Source: Neoroseomonas alkaliterrae (GTDB lineage Bacteria > Pseudomonadota > Alphaproteobacteria > Acetobacterales > Acetobacteraceae). From it: 64,000 nucleotides of DNA. Location of the stretch: NCBI RefSeq assembly GCF_014199195.1, contig NZ_JACIJE010000007.1:186001-250000 (forward strand), in the 5' to 3' direction. Below the pieces are notes generated by a model. It searched no databases. It saw only the letters and a list, made by a program, of their open reading frames with translations, and had not been told where the DNA came from. The position numbers were made by a program, and so were the translations under genes. Shown here one piece after another: positions 42,638 to 54,200 of this stretch. Each line of letters opens with the position of its first letter. The stretch's first letter is position 1.

Positions 42638-45088
42638 TCAGCGGCGCGCGACCGTCTCCACGACAACCGGGCGGATGATCACGCGCGTCCCGGTGGCGCG
42701 CGCGTTGCGCAGCGCCGCGGCCAGCGCCGCGACATAGTCCGCTTGGCGCTCCACCACCGGCCGCGTCGCGCCGAAGAGCGGCCGGTCGGAGGCGATGACC
42801 ACGGCGAGGTCCGTCCCGTAGGGCTCGTCCACGATCCAGCCCGGGAAACTGCCCTGCGGCTCGCCCAGGCGGATCTGCGCGCCGGCCTGCTGCAGCGCCG
42901 ATGGCACCAGGTTCGCGACCTCGCCCGAATGCATGAAGTAGGCGACGTAGAGATGCGCCGGCCAGTCGGGCATCACCACGTCGAGCCGCATCAGCTCGTC
43001 CTTCTGCAGTGGCAGGCGGCCGACGACGGAGACGGAGGGCGGCGCGCCGGGCGGGCCCAGGAAGGGCCGCAGCAGGTCGAGCGCCTCGCAGAAGGCGCCG
43101 TCGAAGGGCGTGAGCGAGAGCCGCGCCGCATCCTCCGGCACGCCGCGCTGCGCCAGCGCGGCGCGCACGGAGGGCTCGTCCGAGCGGCGGACCACGCCGG
43201 TCAGGGTCAGGGTGCGGTCGGTCGCCGACCAGGCGATGAGCGAGCAGGGGGTGGAGAAGGCGATGGCCTGCGCCGCGGCGCGCAGGTCGAGCCTCGCGAT
43301 CCGGTCGCGCTCGGCCTGCTGGCGCGCGGCCTCCTCGCGCGCGAGGCGATCGCGCTCGGCCTGTTCGCGGGCGAGCCGCTCCGCCTCCTGCCGTGCGGCC
43401 TGCTCGCGCGCGAGACGGTCGCGTTCCGCCGCCTCGCGGGCCAGCCGCTCGCGCTCGGCCTGTTCGCGGGCAAGCCGCTCCGCCTCCTGCCGTGCGGCCT
43501 GCTCGCGCGCGAGACGGTCGCGTTCGGCCGCCTCGCGGGCCAGCCGATCGCGCTCGGCGGCCTCGCGGGCGAGGCGTTCGCGTTCGGCCTGCTCGCGCTC
43601 GGCCTGCTGGCGCGCCTGCTGCTCGCGCGCGATGCGGTCGCGCTCGGCGGCCTCGCGCGCGGCCTGCTCGGCGGCCAGACGCTCTCGCTGCGCCTGCTCG
43701 CGGGCCGCCTGGTCGCGCGCGGCGGCCTCGCGCTCGGCGGCGAGGCGGGCGGCCTGCTCGGCGGCGGCGCGCTCCTGCGCCGCGCGGGCCTGCGCCTCGG
43801 CCAGCCGCTGGGCCTCGGCGGCGGCGCGCTCACGCTCGGCGGCGTCGCGCGCGGCCTGGGCCTGCGCCTCGGCCTGGCGCTGCAACTGGGCGGCGGCGGC
43901 TGCGCGCTCGCGCTCTGCGGCCTCGCGGACGGCGGCTTCCTGCGCGAGCTGGGCCTGCCGCGCCTGATCGGCCGCCTCGCGCGCGAGCCGTTCCTGGCGT
44001 TCGCGCTCGGCGATCGCGGGGTCGGGCCCAGCGCCTGGCCCCATCACGAAGTACCAGCCGGCGACGAGCGCGACGATCAGCGCCGCCGCGCCGCCCGCGA
44101 TCAGCGCGACCGGCGCGCCGCGGCCGGCTGGCGGGGCCGCGCCGGGGCCGGGGCGACCGCCCGGCGGGGGCTCATGCATCGTCCCCCCGGCCGGCGGGCG
44201 GCCGGCGACGATGGTCGCATCCTCGTTCAGCCCGGGCAGGCCGGGCAGGCCGGCGGTCGGGGCGGCCTGCCCCGCGGCGGCGTTGCGGATCGCCTCCGCG
44301 AACTCGGCGGCGGAGGCGAAGCGGTCCTCGGGCCGCTTGGCCAGCGCGCGGGCGATCACCGCGTCGAAGCCGCGCGGCGTGGTGACCGAAAGCTGCGAGG
44401 GCGGCGGCGGCTCGGTGTGCAGCGCCTTGTGCATCACGGCGGAGAAGCCGCCCTCGAAGGGCTTCTCCCCGGTCAGCAGCTGGTAGAGCATCACGCCCGC
44501 GGCCCAGATGTCGGCGCGCAGATCCACCGGCTCGCCGCGGAACTGCTCGGGCGCCATGTAGGAGGGCGTGCCGATCAGCGTGCCCACCTGCGTCATGGAC
44601 GAGTTCTCAAGCCGGGCGATGCCGAAATCGGCGATCTTCACCTGCCCGTCGGTGGTCAGCATGATGTTGCCGGGCTTGATGTCCCGGTGCACCACGCCGC
44701 GCTGGTGCGAATACTGCAGCGCCGCGCAGACCTCGCTCATGATCCGCACGATCTCGGGGATGGTGAAGCGCTCGTGGCGGTCGAGCCGGCCCTTGAGGCT
44801 GCCGCCCTCGACCAGCTCCATCACGATCCAGGCCTGGGTCGCGTTCTCCCCGTAGTCGTAGACGCCGACGATGTTGGGGTGGGAGAGGCGGCCCGCCGCC
44901 TGCGCCTCGCGCCGGAAGCGGGCATGGGCCTCGACAGCCTCGGGGTCGTTCTCGCTCGGGCGGTTGACGACCTTGATGGCCACGCGGCGCTCGATGATGC
45001 GGTCCACCGCGTCATAGACCGTGCCCATCGCGCCGGCGCCGAGCGTGCCCCGCACCTCGTATTTCTGGTTCAGCTCCGGTGGCAGCAT
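42638..45088 (-). CDS. ppkA: Transmembrane Ser/Thr protein kinase, PpkA-like
   Basis: An 816-residue protein. Residues 8-270 are a Hanks-type kinase: glycine loop G-A-G-A-M-G (17-22), Lys39, catalytic H-R-D (134-136), D-F-G (154-156) and G-T-P-S-Y-M-A-P-E-Q. A cytoplasmic linker contains N-E-D-A-T-I-V (Thr292). A membrane helix lies at 326-348. Residues about 359-600 form a very regular Glu/Arg/Ala helix with internal repeats. The last 200 residues are a globular domain like DUF4384 (L-Y-V-A-Y-F-M-H-S-G). This kinase, helix and sensor layout resembles T6SS PpkA, and pppA, tagH and tagF are all in the window. It could instead serve the CHAT/TPS genes just upstream. The start follows the family (M-L-P-P-E-L-N-Q-K-Y-E-V). 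Confidence 0.85.
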   Translation of the reverse strand: MLPPELNQKYEVRGTLGAGAMGTVYDAVDRIIERRVAIKVVNRPSENDPEAVEAHARFRREAQAAGRLSHPNIVGVYDYGENATQAWIVMELVEGGSLKGRLDRHERFTIPEIVRIMSEVCAALQYSHQRGVVHRDIKPGNIMLTTDGQVKIADFGIARLENSSMTQVGTLIGTPSYMAPEQFRGEPVDLRADIWAAGVMLYQLLTGEKPFEGGFSAVMHKALHTEPPPPSQLSVTTPRGFDAVIARALAKRPEDRFASAAEFAEAIRNAAAGQAAPTAGLPGLPGLNEDATIVAGRPPAGGTMHEPPPGGRPGPGAAPPAGRGAPVALIAGGAAALIVALVAGWYFVMGPGAGPDPAIAERERQERLAREAADQARQAQLAQEAAVREAAERERAAAAAQLQRQAEAQAQAARDAAERERAAAEAQRLAEAQARAAQERAAAEQAARLAAEREAAARDQAAREQAQRERLAAEQAAREAAERDRIAREQQARQQAEREQAERERLAREAAERDRLAREAAERDRLAREQAARQEAERLAREQAERERLAREAAERDRLAREQAARQEAERLAREQAERDRLAREEAARQQAERDRIARLDLRAAAQAIAFSTPCSLIAWSATDRTLTLTGVVRRSDEPSVRAALAQRGVPEDAARLSLTPFDGAFCEALDLLRPFLGPPGAPPSVSVVGRLPLQKDELMRLDVVMPDWPAHLYVAYFMHSGEVANLVPSALQQAGAQIRLGEPQGSFPGWIVDEPYGTDLAVVIASDRPLFGATRPVVERQADYVAALAAALRNARATGTRVIIRPVVVETVARR
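43361..43558 (-). repeat. Tandem 99-bp repeat in the kinase helical linker
   Basis: Two adjacent 99-bp units (43361-43459, 43460-43558) differ at only about three positions and code two nearly identical 33-residue helical blocks (R-E-Q-A-A-R-Q-E-A-E-R-L-A). Near-identity suggests recent duplication, so the length of this linker may vary between strains. Confidence 0.85.
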
Positions 45089-45197
45089 GGACCTTCGGCG
45101 TCTCCGGCTCGCGGCATCCGCATCGCGCGGATGCTACAGCCCTTCCCCGCGGATGTCGTCAACGGCCTCGCCGGCAAGGCGCGGCATGCGATCCGCC

Positions 45198-48100
45198 TCA
45201 CCCGCCGCGGGCCGGGGCCGCCATCGCCGCGCGCGGCCCCGCGCCGCCCTCTCGCCGCCCGTCGCCGATCAGCACGAAGGGCGCCCAGTAGTAGGGATGC
45301 GCGAAGGCGGCCGGCAGCGCCCGCCCGGCCTCCTCGAGCATCAGCAGCTGCGCCCCGCGCAGCGCCGCCGCCGAGGCCGCGCCGGCCTGCTGGCGCCGCA
45401 GCGTGTCGGCCACGGTCAGCGCGGCGGCGGCGTCGTCCACCGCCCAGTGCGTGACCATCAGCCCGCGGGCGCCGGCATAGAAGAAGGCGCGCGCGAGGCC
45501 CGACAGCGCCTCGCCCCCGCCCTCGCCGCCGGGCCCGCCGGTGTTGCAGGCCGAGAGGATCACGAGATCGGCGTCCATCTTCAGGTCCAGCACCTCGCTC
45601 GCCTTCAGGAAGGCGGGATCGGCCGAGGGCGCCCCGCCCGGCGCCGAGGCCACGACCGATGGCTCGGCGAGGCAGGAGAGTTCGCCCGGCAGCAGCGCAT
45701 GGGTCGCGAGATGCACGATGCGGTACTGGTCCAGCCGCTGCCGCCGCAGATTCGCGATGGTGAATTCCGCCCCCAGGATCGCGCGGTCCGGCGCGGCGCC
45801 GAGCAGCTGGCGCGAGGCCAGCACCTCCGCCCGCGTGCCCGGCAGGCGCCCGAGGCCGGTGGCCAGCCGGGCATCCGGCCCGCAGCGGCCGGGCGGGAAG
45901 GAGCGGGCGAACTGCGCCGCGCTCGGCGGCACGAAATCCCCGAAGCCGATATAGGGCAGGGGGGCGGCCGAGCCCGTCCCGGCCGCGCGCAGCGTGACCA
46001 GCGTCTGCGGGCTCGGCACATGCGTGATGGCGTGGCGGCGGATCAGCCAGGAGGCCTGCGCGAGCGCCTCCGGCCCCGCGGGTGCTTCGAGCAGCAGGCC
46101 GAAGGGCAGGGCGAGCAGCGGCCCGTCCGGGGCCACGACGAGCGTCGCCGCGCCGTCGAGCAGCGGCGCGAGCGGGGCCACCAGCAGCCGGTGCAGCTCA
46201 TGCGCCGCCGCGGTGTCGAAGCGCGGCACGCCGCCCGGGCCGATCTCGGCCGAGCGCCGCACGCGCCCGACCAGCGCCTCGACGTCCTGCTCGCCCACCG
46301 GCACGCGCTGCGCCTCCACCCGCCCCGCGCGCAGCGCGATGACGAAGCCCTCGCGCGGGCCGAACAGCATCGTCAGCAGCGCCTCGTCGCGCCCGAGCGC
46401 GCGCGCCACGCTGTCCGCATCCACCGCCGCGAGCAGGAGCTGGCGGTAGCCCGGCGCGGCGGAGGCGACCTGGCTCTCGGCCTCCGCCCGGCGCTGCTGC
46501 GCGGCGGCGATGCGCGCATCGAGCGCGGCGTTCTGCCCGGTCGCGGCGTCGCGCTCGGCGAAGAGTTCGCGCAGTTCGCGGTCGGCGTCCTGCAGGCTCC
46601 GCACCGCGCCCTGCACCGCCTGGTTGCCTTCCGACACGCCGAGCCGGGCCGAGGCCTGCTGCACGTAGCGCGCCGTGCTCGACCGCTGGGCGAGCTGGGC
46701 GGCGCCGAACATCTCGGCGCGCAGGGCGGCGGCGGCGGCCGGGTTGGCGGCGGCCTCGCGGTCGAGGGCGTCGAGATAGGGCACCACCAGCGCGACCGGC
46801 AGGCCGATCTGCCGCGCGCGCAGGATGGCCGCGCCGGCGCGGAAGGCGGCCAGCGCGTCCTCCCGCCGGCCCGTCCGCATCCGCTGCTGCCCGGCGAGGA
46901 AGAGCGTCACCGCCTCGGGCCGCTCGCCGGGTGCCGCGATGCTGAATCGCGTGGCCGCGCGTTCGAGCAGCGAGGCGGCGGCAGCGGTGCGGCCGAGGCT
47001 GATGTCGGCGCCGGCCTCGGTGCGCAGTGCCCGCCCCACCATCATGTTGGGCTCGAGCCCGGCGCGGCGCAGCACCAGCCGCGCCTCGGCGACCAGCGCC
47101 GGCGCCTCCGCCGCCCGGCCCGCGCGCGTCAGCGCCACCGCGCGGTTGCGCTTGGCCTCGGCAAGGCCGAGCACCGCCGACTGCGACACGGGATCGGCGA
47201 CGAGGTCGGCGATCTCCTGCTCCCGCTGCGTCTGCGCCGCCATCGGCACATGCGTCGCGTAGCGCGCCTCGGCCTCCTGCAGCAGCCCGATGGCACGGAC
47301 GGCATCGCCCGCGTTCAGCGCGTGCAGGCCGCGATAATGCAGCAGGCGCGCGGGCGTCACCGGGTCCGCCGCGCGCGGGGCCAGCGCGGCGGCGCGGTCG
47401 AGCAGCACCTGCGCCTCCGCCAGCCGCCGCTGGTTCGAGAGGTTGACCGCGAGATGCAGCATCGCCGTCGCTGTATTGGGGTTGTCCGCGCCAAGGACGC
47501 GCTCCTGCACGGCGAGCGCGGCGCGGTAGGCGTCCTCGGCGGCGGCGAAGTTCTCGGTCTGGTTGAGGTCGCGCCCGAGCGTCATGAGCTGCTCGTAGCG
47601 CCCGACATCGGCGGTGCCGAAAGCATCGGCCGAAAGGCGCGCGACCGCGAGCTCGAGCGCCGCCGAGCGCCCGCCCGCCGCGGCCACGCCCGTGCCCGGC
47701 CCGCGCCCGGCGGCGAGCCTCTCGATCACCGGCAGCGCCGTCGCCACGCCATCGGCCACCACCGGCCCGGAAGGGCCCGCCGTGACCAGTGCGACATGCG
47801 GCCAGCCACCGGCGCGCCGCGTGCAGGCGAGCAGCCGCGCCTCGCCGCCCCCGGCGATGGTGGTGCGGGTGGGCGGCGCGCAGGTCACGCGCTGGTCGAG
47901 CCATGTCCGCCACATCCCGCCCGCCGCCAGCGCATCGAGCTCCGCCGGGCCGGCGCTGCCCGAGAGTTCGAGCACCCGCGCCGCCGGCTGGGTCCAGCCG
48001 CCGCAGAACACCTCGCGCGCGCGCAGCACCGGCCGGTCGGCGGGCAGGCTGCGGCCGGGCTGGACCTGGCAGGCCTCGTTGCGGGCATCGGTGCCGGCCG

Positions 48101-48206
48101 GCTCGCCCGCCGTGGCGGTGGCGCCGCGCGTCACATAGGCGTCGGGCGGCGGCGCCGCGCAGGCGGCGAGGCAGGCCAGCGCGGCCGCGGCAAGCGAGGC
48201 GCGCAT
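45198..48206 (-). CDS. TPR-CHAT domain lipoprotein
   Basis: A 1002-residue protein. The start at 48206 gives a lipoprotein signal (M-R-A-S-L-A-A-A-A-L-A-C-L-A-A-C with lipobox L-A-A-C), so the mature protein is lipid-anchored; Ala after the Cys would favour the outer membrane. Residues about 200-480 contain tetratricopeptide repeats (A-L-A-V-Q-E-R-V-L-G-A-D-N-P-N). The C-terminal part (about 700-985) is a CHAT caspase-like domain with the dyad His836 in H-L-A-T-H-A and Cys887 in L-S-A-C-N-T-G-G. Both catalytic residues are present, so it is probably an active cysteine protease. It lies 4 bp after tpsA and 109 bp before the kinase. It may process or sense the secreted TpsA protein; this is inference. 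Confidence 0.88.
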   Translation of the reverse strand: MRASLAAAALACLAACAAPPPDAYVTRGATATAGEPAGTDARNEACQVQPGRSLPADRPVLRAREVFCGGWTQPAARVLELSGSAGPAELDALAAGGMWRTWLDQRVTCAPPTRTTIAGGGEARLLACTRRAGGWPHVALVTAGPSGPVVADGVATALPVIERLAAGRGPGTGVAAAGGRSAALELAVARLSADAFGTADVGRYEQLMTLGRDLNQTENFAAAEDAYRAALAVQERVLGADNPNTATAMLHLAVNLSNQRRLAEAQVLLDRAAALAPRAADPVTPARLLHYRGLHALNAGDAVRAIGLLQEAEARYATHVPMAAQTQREQEIADLVADPVSQSAVLGLAEAKRNRAVALTRAGRAAEAPALVAEARLVLRRAGLEPNMMVGRALRTEAGADISLGRTAAAASLLERAATRFSIAAPGERPEAVTLFLAGQQRMRTGRREDALAAFRAGAAILRARQIGLPVALVVPYLDALDREAAANPAAAAALRAEMFGAAQLAQRSSTARYVQQASARLGVSEGNQAVQGAVRSLQDADRELRELFAERDAATGQNAALDARIAAAQQRRAEAESQVASAAPGYRQLLLAAVDADSVARALGRDEALLTMLFGPREGFVIALRAGRVEAQRVPVGEQDVEALVGRVRRSAEIGPGGVPRFDTAAAHELHRLLVAPLAPLLDGAATLVVAPDGPLLALPFGLLLEAPAGPEALAQASWLIRRHAITHVPSPQTLVTLRAAGTGSAAPLPYIGFGDFVPPSAAQFARSFPPGRCGPDARLATGLGRLPGTRAEVLASRQLLGAAPDRAILGAEFTIANLRRQRLDQYRIVHLATHALLPGELSCLAEPSVVASAPGGAPSADPAFLKASEVLDLKMDADLVILSACNTGGPGGEGGGEALSGLARAFFYAGARGLMVTHWAVDDAAAALTVADTLRRQQAGAASAAALRGAQLLMLEEAGRALPAAFAHPYYWAPFVLIGDGRREGGAGPRAAMAAPARGG

Positions 48207-48210
48207 CGGC

Positions 48211-51200
48211 TCAGTAGTCCTCCTCGCTGACATTGGGCACCTGCACGTCGGGGTCGGTGATCCGGCCGCCGCCGATGCTGAGGTCCACCCGCTGCGGCGG
48301 CGCCTGCGGGATGGAGAGCACCTGGCTCGGCACCACGCAGTTGATCGAGGAGATGACGCAGTTGTTGATGCGGTAGCGCGTCAGCGTGCCCGAGGCCGCG
48401 GGCCGCGTCGTGTCGCCGAAGCGCGCCGCGGCGGGCCCGCCGATGACGACGCCGTTGACGTCCACGAACTGCCCGAACAGATCCGCCGAGCCGCCCGTGC
48501 CATGGATGCCGATGCGGCCGGCCGAGACGATCCTGCCTGTCGCGGCGCCGCCGTCGATCAGCAGGAAGACGGGGCTGCTTCCGGCATCGATGTTGATCGA
48601 GACCGCACCCGCCGGGGCGGCCGAGGCCGGGCCGAACTCGCCCGGCGCCTCGGTGTTCGGCATGCGCACCTGCGTGCGCTGCTGGTTGCGCGGCAGGCCG
48701 GGGATGTCCGGCTCGACCAGCGTGATCGGCTCTGGGCGGATGCCGCCCGCGCGGGTGTCGAAGACCACCGCGGGCAGCAGCCCGTCGCGCGGGCGCACGG
48801 CCATCACGCCCTGGGTGGCGATGCCCCCCGGCGCCGAGAAGGCGACCGCCCGGCCGATGACGAACAACCCGCCGTCCAGGTTCATCACCCCGGCGGCGTC
48901 CACGTCGAGCGTGCTGGCGATGAAGCCGCTCTCGCGCAGCGTGATGGCCCCGCCGGCGAGGCGGATGCTGTCGCTCGCGGCGAGGCCGCTGCGCTCGACC
49001 AGCATCCCGCCGCCGGTCTCGATCAGGATCGAGACCGGGTCCACCTGGAAGTCGCGCAGCAGCACCCCGCCGGCGGTCAGGCTCACGCGCCGGCCCGCGG
49101 TGATCTTGCCCGCGGTGAGCCGGGCCTCGCCGCCCGCCAGGACAGCGAGATCGGTCGCCGCGATCGCCTGGCCCGACAGCGCGAAGCCGCCGCCCGCCGT
49201 GAAGGACGCCGCGCCGCCGGACTGCACCAGCCCCGACAGCGCCATCTCCGCGCCCGAGAGCGCGGCCAGCGACGTGCCCGCCACGAGCGTGCCGGAGCTG
49301 TCGAGGGGGCCGCCGGCGGCGAGCCGCACCTCGCCCCCGCCAAGCGTGGTGCCGGTGAGGCCGAGGCCACCCCCGGCCGTCATGGCGAGCGTGCCGGCGA
49401 CGCTGATCCCCGCCGCGCTCTGCAGCCCCGCGCCCGCCGTGAAGGCGGCATTGCCCGCGACCGCCAGCGTCCCGGCGAGCGTCATGGCCGCGCCCGCGCC
49501 GAAGGCCGCATCGCCCCCGATGCTCGCGCCCCCCGTGAAGGCGAGCGCGCCGCCTGCGGCGAGCCTCGCCTCACCGGTGGTGGCGAGCCCGCCCGCATAG
49601 GTGATGCCGCCCCCGGCCGTCAGGCTCGCCGTGCCCGGCCCGCCGCTGACGCTGATGCTGCCGCCGGCCGCGACCGTCATGCCCTGGTCGGTCGTGAGCG
49701 AGAGGCTGCCGACCGCCGAGACCGGCCCGCTGACGAGCAGCGGCAGCACGGTGTTGAGCGCGAGCACCGGCCCCGTCGCGGCGAGGCCGGCGAGTTCGAT
49801 GAAGGCGTTGTCCTCCGGCAGGGTGATGCTGCTGCCATTGATCGCGAACTGCCCGGTGACGATCAGCGCGCCGGCTTCCTGCGTGACGGTGCCGCCGCTC
49901 TGGATCGCGACGCCGCCGCTGCCCTGGATCAGCCCGTCGAGCGAGACCGACGTGCCTTGCAGGATCACCGAGGCCGCGCCGATGCCACCAGCCGAGAGCG
50001 CGGCCCCGGCCGCGAGCCTGACGGTGGCCGGCGAGGCGATGCCGCTCGCGGCCAAGGCGCCGGCGGCGGCGATGTCCACCACGCCGGGCGCGCCGGCGGT
50101 GGGCAGCGTCCCGGCCGCGATCCCGCTCGCGGTGGCGAAGGTGTTGCCCGCAAGGCCCAGGCGGAAATCGCCCTGCGCCGTGCCGGTGACGGCCGCGACA
50201 TCCAGCGCGCCGCCGGTCTGGCGCACGCTGCCGCCCGCCGCGCCCGGCTGCCCCGCAACCAGTTCCAGCGTCCCGACGCGCACGCTCGCGCCGTCGCGCA
50301 GCCGCACGTCGCCGGCGAGCACGATGTCCCCCGCGCTGCGCGTGCTGCCGTCCGAGCCGATGCGCAGCCGCAGCGCCCCCGGCGCGTCGAGACCCGGCCC
50401 GCCGCCGCCCAGCCGCGCGATCTCCGCCGCGTCGAGGGCGAGCGTGCCCGGCCCGGCGGCGCCGAGCGTCACCGCCCGCCCGGGCGTCTCGGGCAGGATG
50501 CCGATGGTCCCCTCCGGGGCGCGGATGGCGGCCTGGATGTCGAGATCGTCCGCGCGCAGGGCGAGGCTTCGGCCAGGCGCGAGGATGCTGACGGCCGAAC
50601 CCGCGCCGCCGTCGCGCAACTCCATCAGCCCGGCCCCGCCGCGGATCGCGACATCGCCGCCGGCCACCACCCCCGCGAGCGCGGCGATCCGGTTGCCCGG
50701 CCCGCCGGGGTCGAGGCGCACCGCGCCCGTGGGGAAATCCGCCGACAGCATCGCGACATCGAGCGCGGTGCCGGGGTTCTGGATCAGCGCGCCATCCCCG
50801 GCGAGCGTCAGCCGGCCCACCCGCGGCAGCAGCCCGCCCGTCGCGAGCGGCACCGCCCCGGCGATCGTGATGTCCCCGGTGATGCCGAGGCCGCCGAGCA
50901 CCAGCTCCGCCGCCGGGGCGGCGTTGGGCAGGAAGGCGAGTTCCGTGCTGTCGAGCGTGATCCGCCCGGCACTGGCGCTGCCCGCCGGCCCGCCCAGCAC
51001 ATAGCCGATGCTGCCATTGGCGGTGGCCGGCAGCAGCGTGATCCGTCCCGCGGGCACGCTGATGGTCGCGCCGATGGCGAGATCGTCCGCGCGCAGCAGC
51101 AGCGTCCCGCCCGGCCCGATGGCCACCGCGCCGGTGATGCCGAGGCTACCCGCATCGCTGCGCAGCGTCGCCGCCGTGCCCGCCGAGAGGCCGAGGCCGA

Positions 51201-54200
51201 GGGCGGCGCCCGACCCGCTCATCCCGCCGCCGAGCGCGCCGATGGCATTGCCCGCGCGATCGAGGCTCACCGTCCCGCCCGCCAGCGCGGCGAGGGTCGG
51301 TGCGGTGATCGTCCCGCCCGTCTGCAGGATGTCCCCGCCCGAGCGCAGCCCGCCCTCGAAGCCGCCGGTGCGCAGCAGGATCCGCCCGCCCGGACCGGCC
51401 GTGAGATCCGCCGCGATGGTCAGCGTCGGCGCTTCCAGCGTCAGCGCCTGGCCCGCGCTCACGCCCAGGGCAAGGCCGATCGTCAGCGGATCGGCGTTGC
51501 GCAGCGTGATGCTGCCGGCTGTCGAGGCCAGCAGGCCGATGTCCTGCACCTGGTTGCGCGCCGCACCCGCCCCGTCCGCGGCATCGAGGAGGACGGAGCC
51601 CGGCGCGAAGGCCCTGAGCGTCCCGGCCGAAAGCCGCACCCCGGCATTCTGCGCGATGCCGCCCGTCGCGGCGCTGAGGTCCACCGTGCCGGTCGCGCGC
51701 ACGTCGTTCAGCGCGAGCGCGGCGGCGGCGAGGGTGATGTCGCCCGCGACCGGCGCGCCGCCCGGCCCCGTCGCCTGCGCGGCCAGGGTGCCGGCGGTGA
51801 CGAAGGTGATCCCGTTCCCCGCGCTCGCGACCAGCGCCGGCGTGGCGTTCGCCCCGGGCAGGCTGATCGTGCCGGCGGCGGTGACGGTGGTGCCGGCGGT
51901 GCCGATCACCGAGGCGAGCCCCGGCCCGCCCGTCACGTCGCCGGCGGTGGCGGTGATCTGCACCGTGCCGCCCTGCACCGCCTGCTGCGCCGCGCCGGCG
52001 AGGTTGGTGCCGGGCAGCGTCACCGCCGTGCCCTGCAGCGCCACCGCGCCGCCGAAGGCGCTGGTGACGCCGCGCACCTCGAGCGCGCCGCCGGTGGTGA
52101 TCCGCACCTGGCCGAGGGCGGCGGCCTGCACCACCGGCAGGCTGTTGCCGGGGCCGTCGAGCAGGATGCTCCCGCCCTGGGCGAAGAGCTGCGCCGCCGC
52201 GACCGTGCCGCCGGGCGCCTGCGCGATCGTGCCGAAGCCGGTGGCGACCAGCTCGAGCCGCGACGCCGCCGCGGCGGCGATGGAGACCGGCCCCTCGATG
52301 CCGAGATTCGGACCCTGCAGCCGGATCGTGCCGCCCTGCGCGTCGAGCAGCGCGATCTCGCCCGCCGAGAGCACGGAGGCCGCGCCGCCGAGCGTGAAGG
52401 TGCCGCCGATATCCGCGAGCGTGACGACGGAGCCCGGCACCGGGCCGCTGCGCACGCTCGCGCCCGGCGCCAGGGCGAAGTCGTTCGCCTGCAGCGTGAC
52501 CGCCGCACCCTCGGCGAGGATCGGCGCCGAGACCGTCAGCGTGCCCGATGACGCGACCTGCACCGTCCCGCCCGCCGCGATGCCCGCCGCGCCGCCCGCG
52601 CCCGCGCCGGCCACGACCTGCCCGACCGGGGCCGAGATGGTGCCGAGCGCGATGTCCCCGCCCGCGAAGGCGCTGATCTGCGGCACCGAGAGGCCGAAGC
52701 CCGCGGCCAGGATGTCCCCGTTGGTGTGCAGTTCGAGGATCGAGGGCGAACCGCCTCCGGTCAGGTCGAGCACCCCGCGCAGGGTGATGGTGCCCGAGCC
52801 CGTGCCGGCGGGGTCGAGCGGCCCGATGCCCGCCACCGCGACGTCGATGCCGCCGATGACGAGGCGGCTCGCCTGCACGCGCTGCACCGAGGCCGCGGTG
52901 TAGGTCGCCCCGTCGAGCCCGCCGAAGCCGCCGAGGCCGATGGTCGTGCCCGCCGTGAAGGGCGCGAACTGCACCGTGCCGCCGGGCGCGACGAAGGCCG
53001 GCAGCGGCGGGAAGCCGCCGGGGGCGAAGGAGACGTCGAGCCCGTCGGTGAAGAGCCGGATCGCCCCGCCCGCGCCGACCACGACGGGCGCCCCGACATC
53101 GAGGTTCGGCACCGTGCCGCCGAAGGGCCCGGTGTAGAGGTCGCGCACCAGCAGGAAGGTGCCGCCGGGCGCGGTCACCACGCTGTTCGCGCTGGCGCTG
53201 CCGCTCGTGATCCCGTTCACGCCCTGCACGAGCCCCGCGATGCGGTTCGCCTCGGGCAGCAGGATGTCCCCGCCCGCGGAGGCGGCGAGGCCGCCCGCCC
53301 AGATCAGCCCGCCCGTCTGCGTGATGGAGGGCCCCGCGACCGGCGCGTCGAAGCCTGGCCCGGTGCGGAGGTAGAGGAAGGACGAAGGAACCTCGATGGC
53401 GCCCTCGAGCGTCAGCCCCGGCGCCTGCAGCAGCGCGAAATGGCCGAGGAAGAGATTGCCCGTGGCGGCGACATCCCCCACCGCCAGTGGATCCCCGTTT
53501 ACGAAGACCACCGAGAGCGCCCCGGCGCTTTCGAGCCGCCCGACGCGGTTGAGGTCGGCCGGGCCCGCCGCATCGCCGCCGGCATGCAGCACGATGGCCC
53601 CGCCCGCGCTGGCCGAGAGCCGCGCCGCCGCGATGGGCGCGCCGAGCGTCTGCTCGATGCTCCCGCCCCCCGCCGCGGCGAGCGACACGCTCGCCCCCGC
53701 CGCCGCGATGCCCGGCGCGGCGATGCTGAAGCCCGTGCCGTTGCGGAAGGCGAAGACCTCCGCCGCCGCCTCGGCCGGGGCGAGGCTTCCGGCCGCGCCG
53801 CCGGCGAGCAGCCGCACCGCGTTGCTCGCCGCATCGAGCCGCACCGAGCCCGCCGGCGCCTCGGCCACCAGCCGGTCGGCGGCGATCGTCCCGGCAGCCG
53901 TCTGCGTCACGTCCCCCGCGCCGGCGCGCAGCGTCAGCACGCCCGCCGCATTGGGCATGGTCAGCGCGGCGTTCACCGCGACCGTCCCGCCCCGCAGCGC
54001 CGCCGTCACCACGGAGGGGGCGAAGCCCGTCGGCCCCAGCACCGCGAGGCCGCCCGCCCCCGGCGCGGCCGAACCGAGGGCGAGGTTCCGCGCCTCGAGC
54101 CGCGCGAGATCCGCCCCCACCAGGGACAGCGCGCCCGGATCATTCGCGCCGATCGCCACGCCGCGCCCGGGCGTGCGCGCGGCGACGTCGATCGTCCCGT

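Noticed and set aside
43361-43558. Repeats in the kinase gene as a CRISPR array
   Set aside because: The repeats are contiguous, without spacers, and in frame with a helical protein segment.
42638-45088. Kinase as a T6SS part for certain
   Set aside because: The layout matches PpkA, but it lies in the TPS/CHAT direction and beyond a convergent gap from the T6SS genes, so the gene symbol is kept only as likely.
42743-45454. Long plus-strand open frame opposite the kinase
   Set aside because: Low-complexity, no motifs, and the minus strand has complete kinase motifs.
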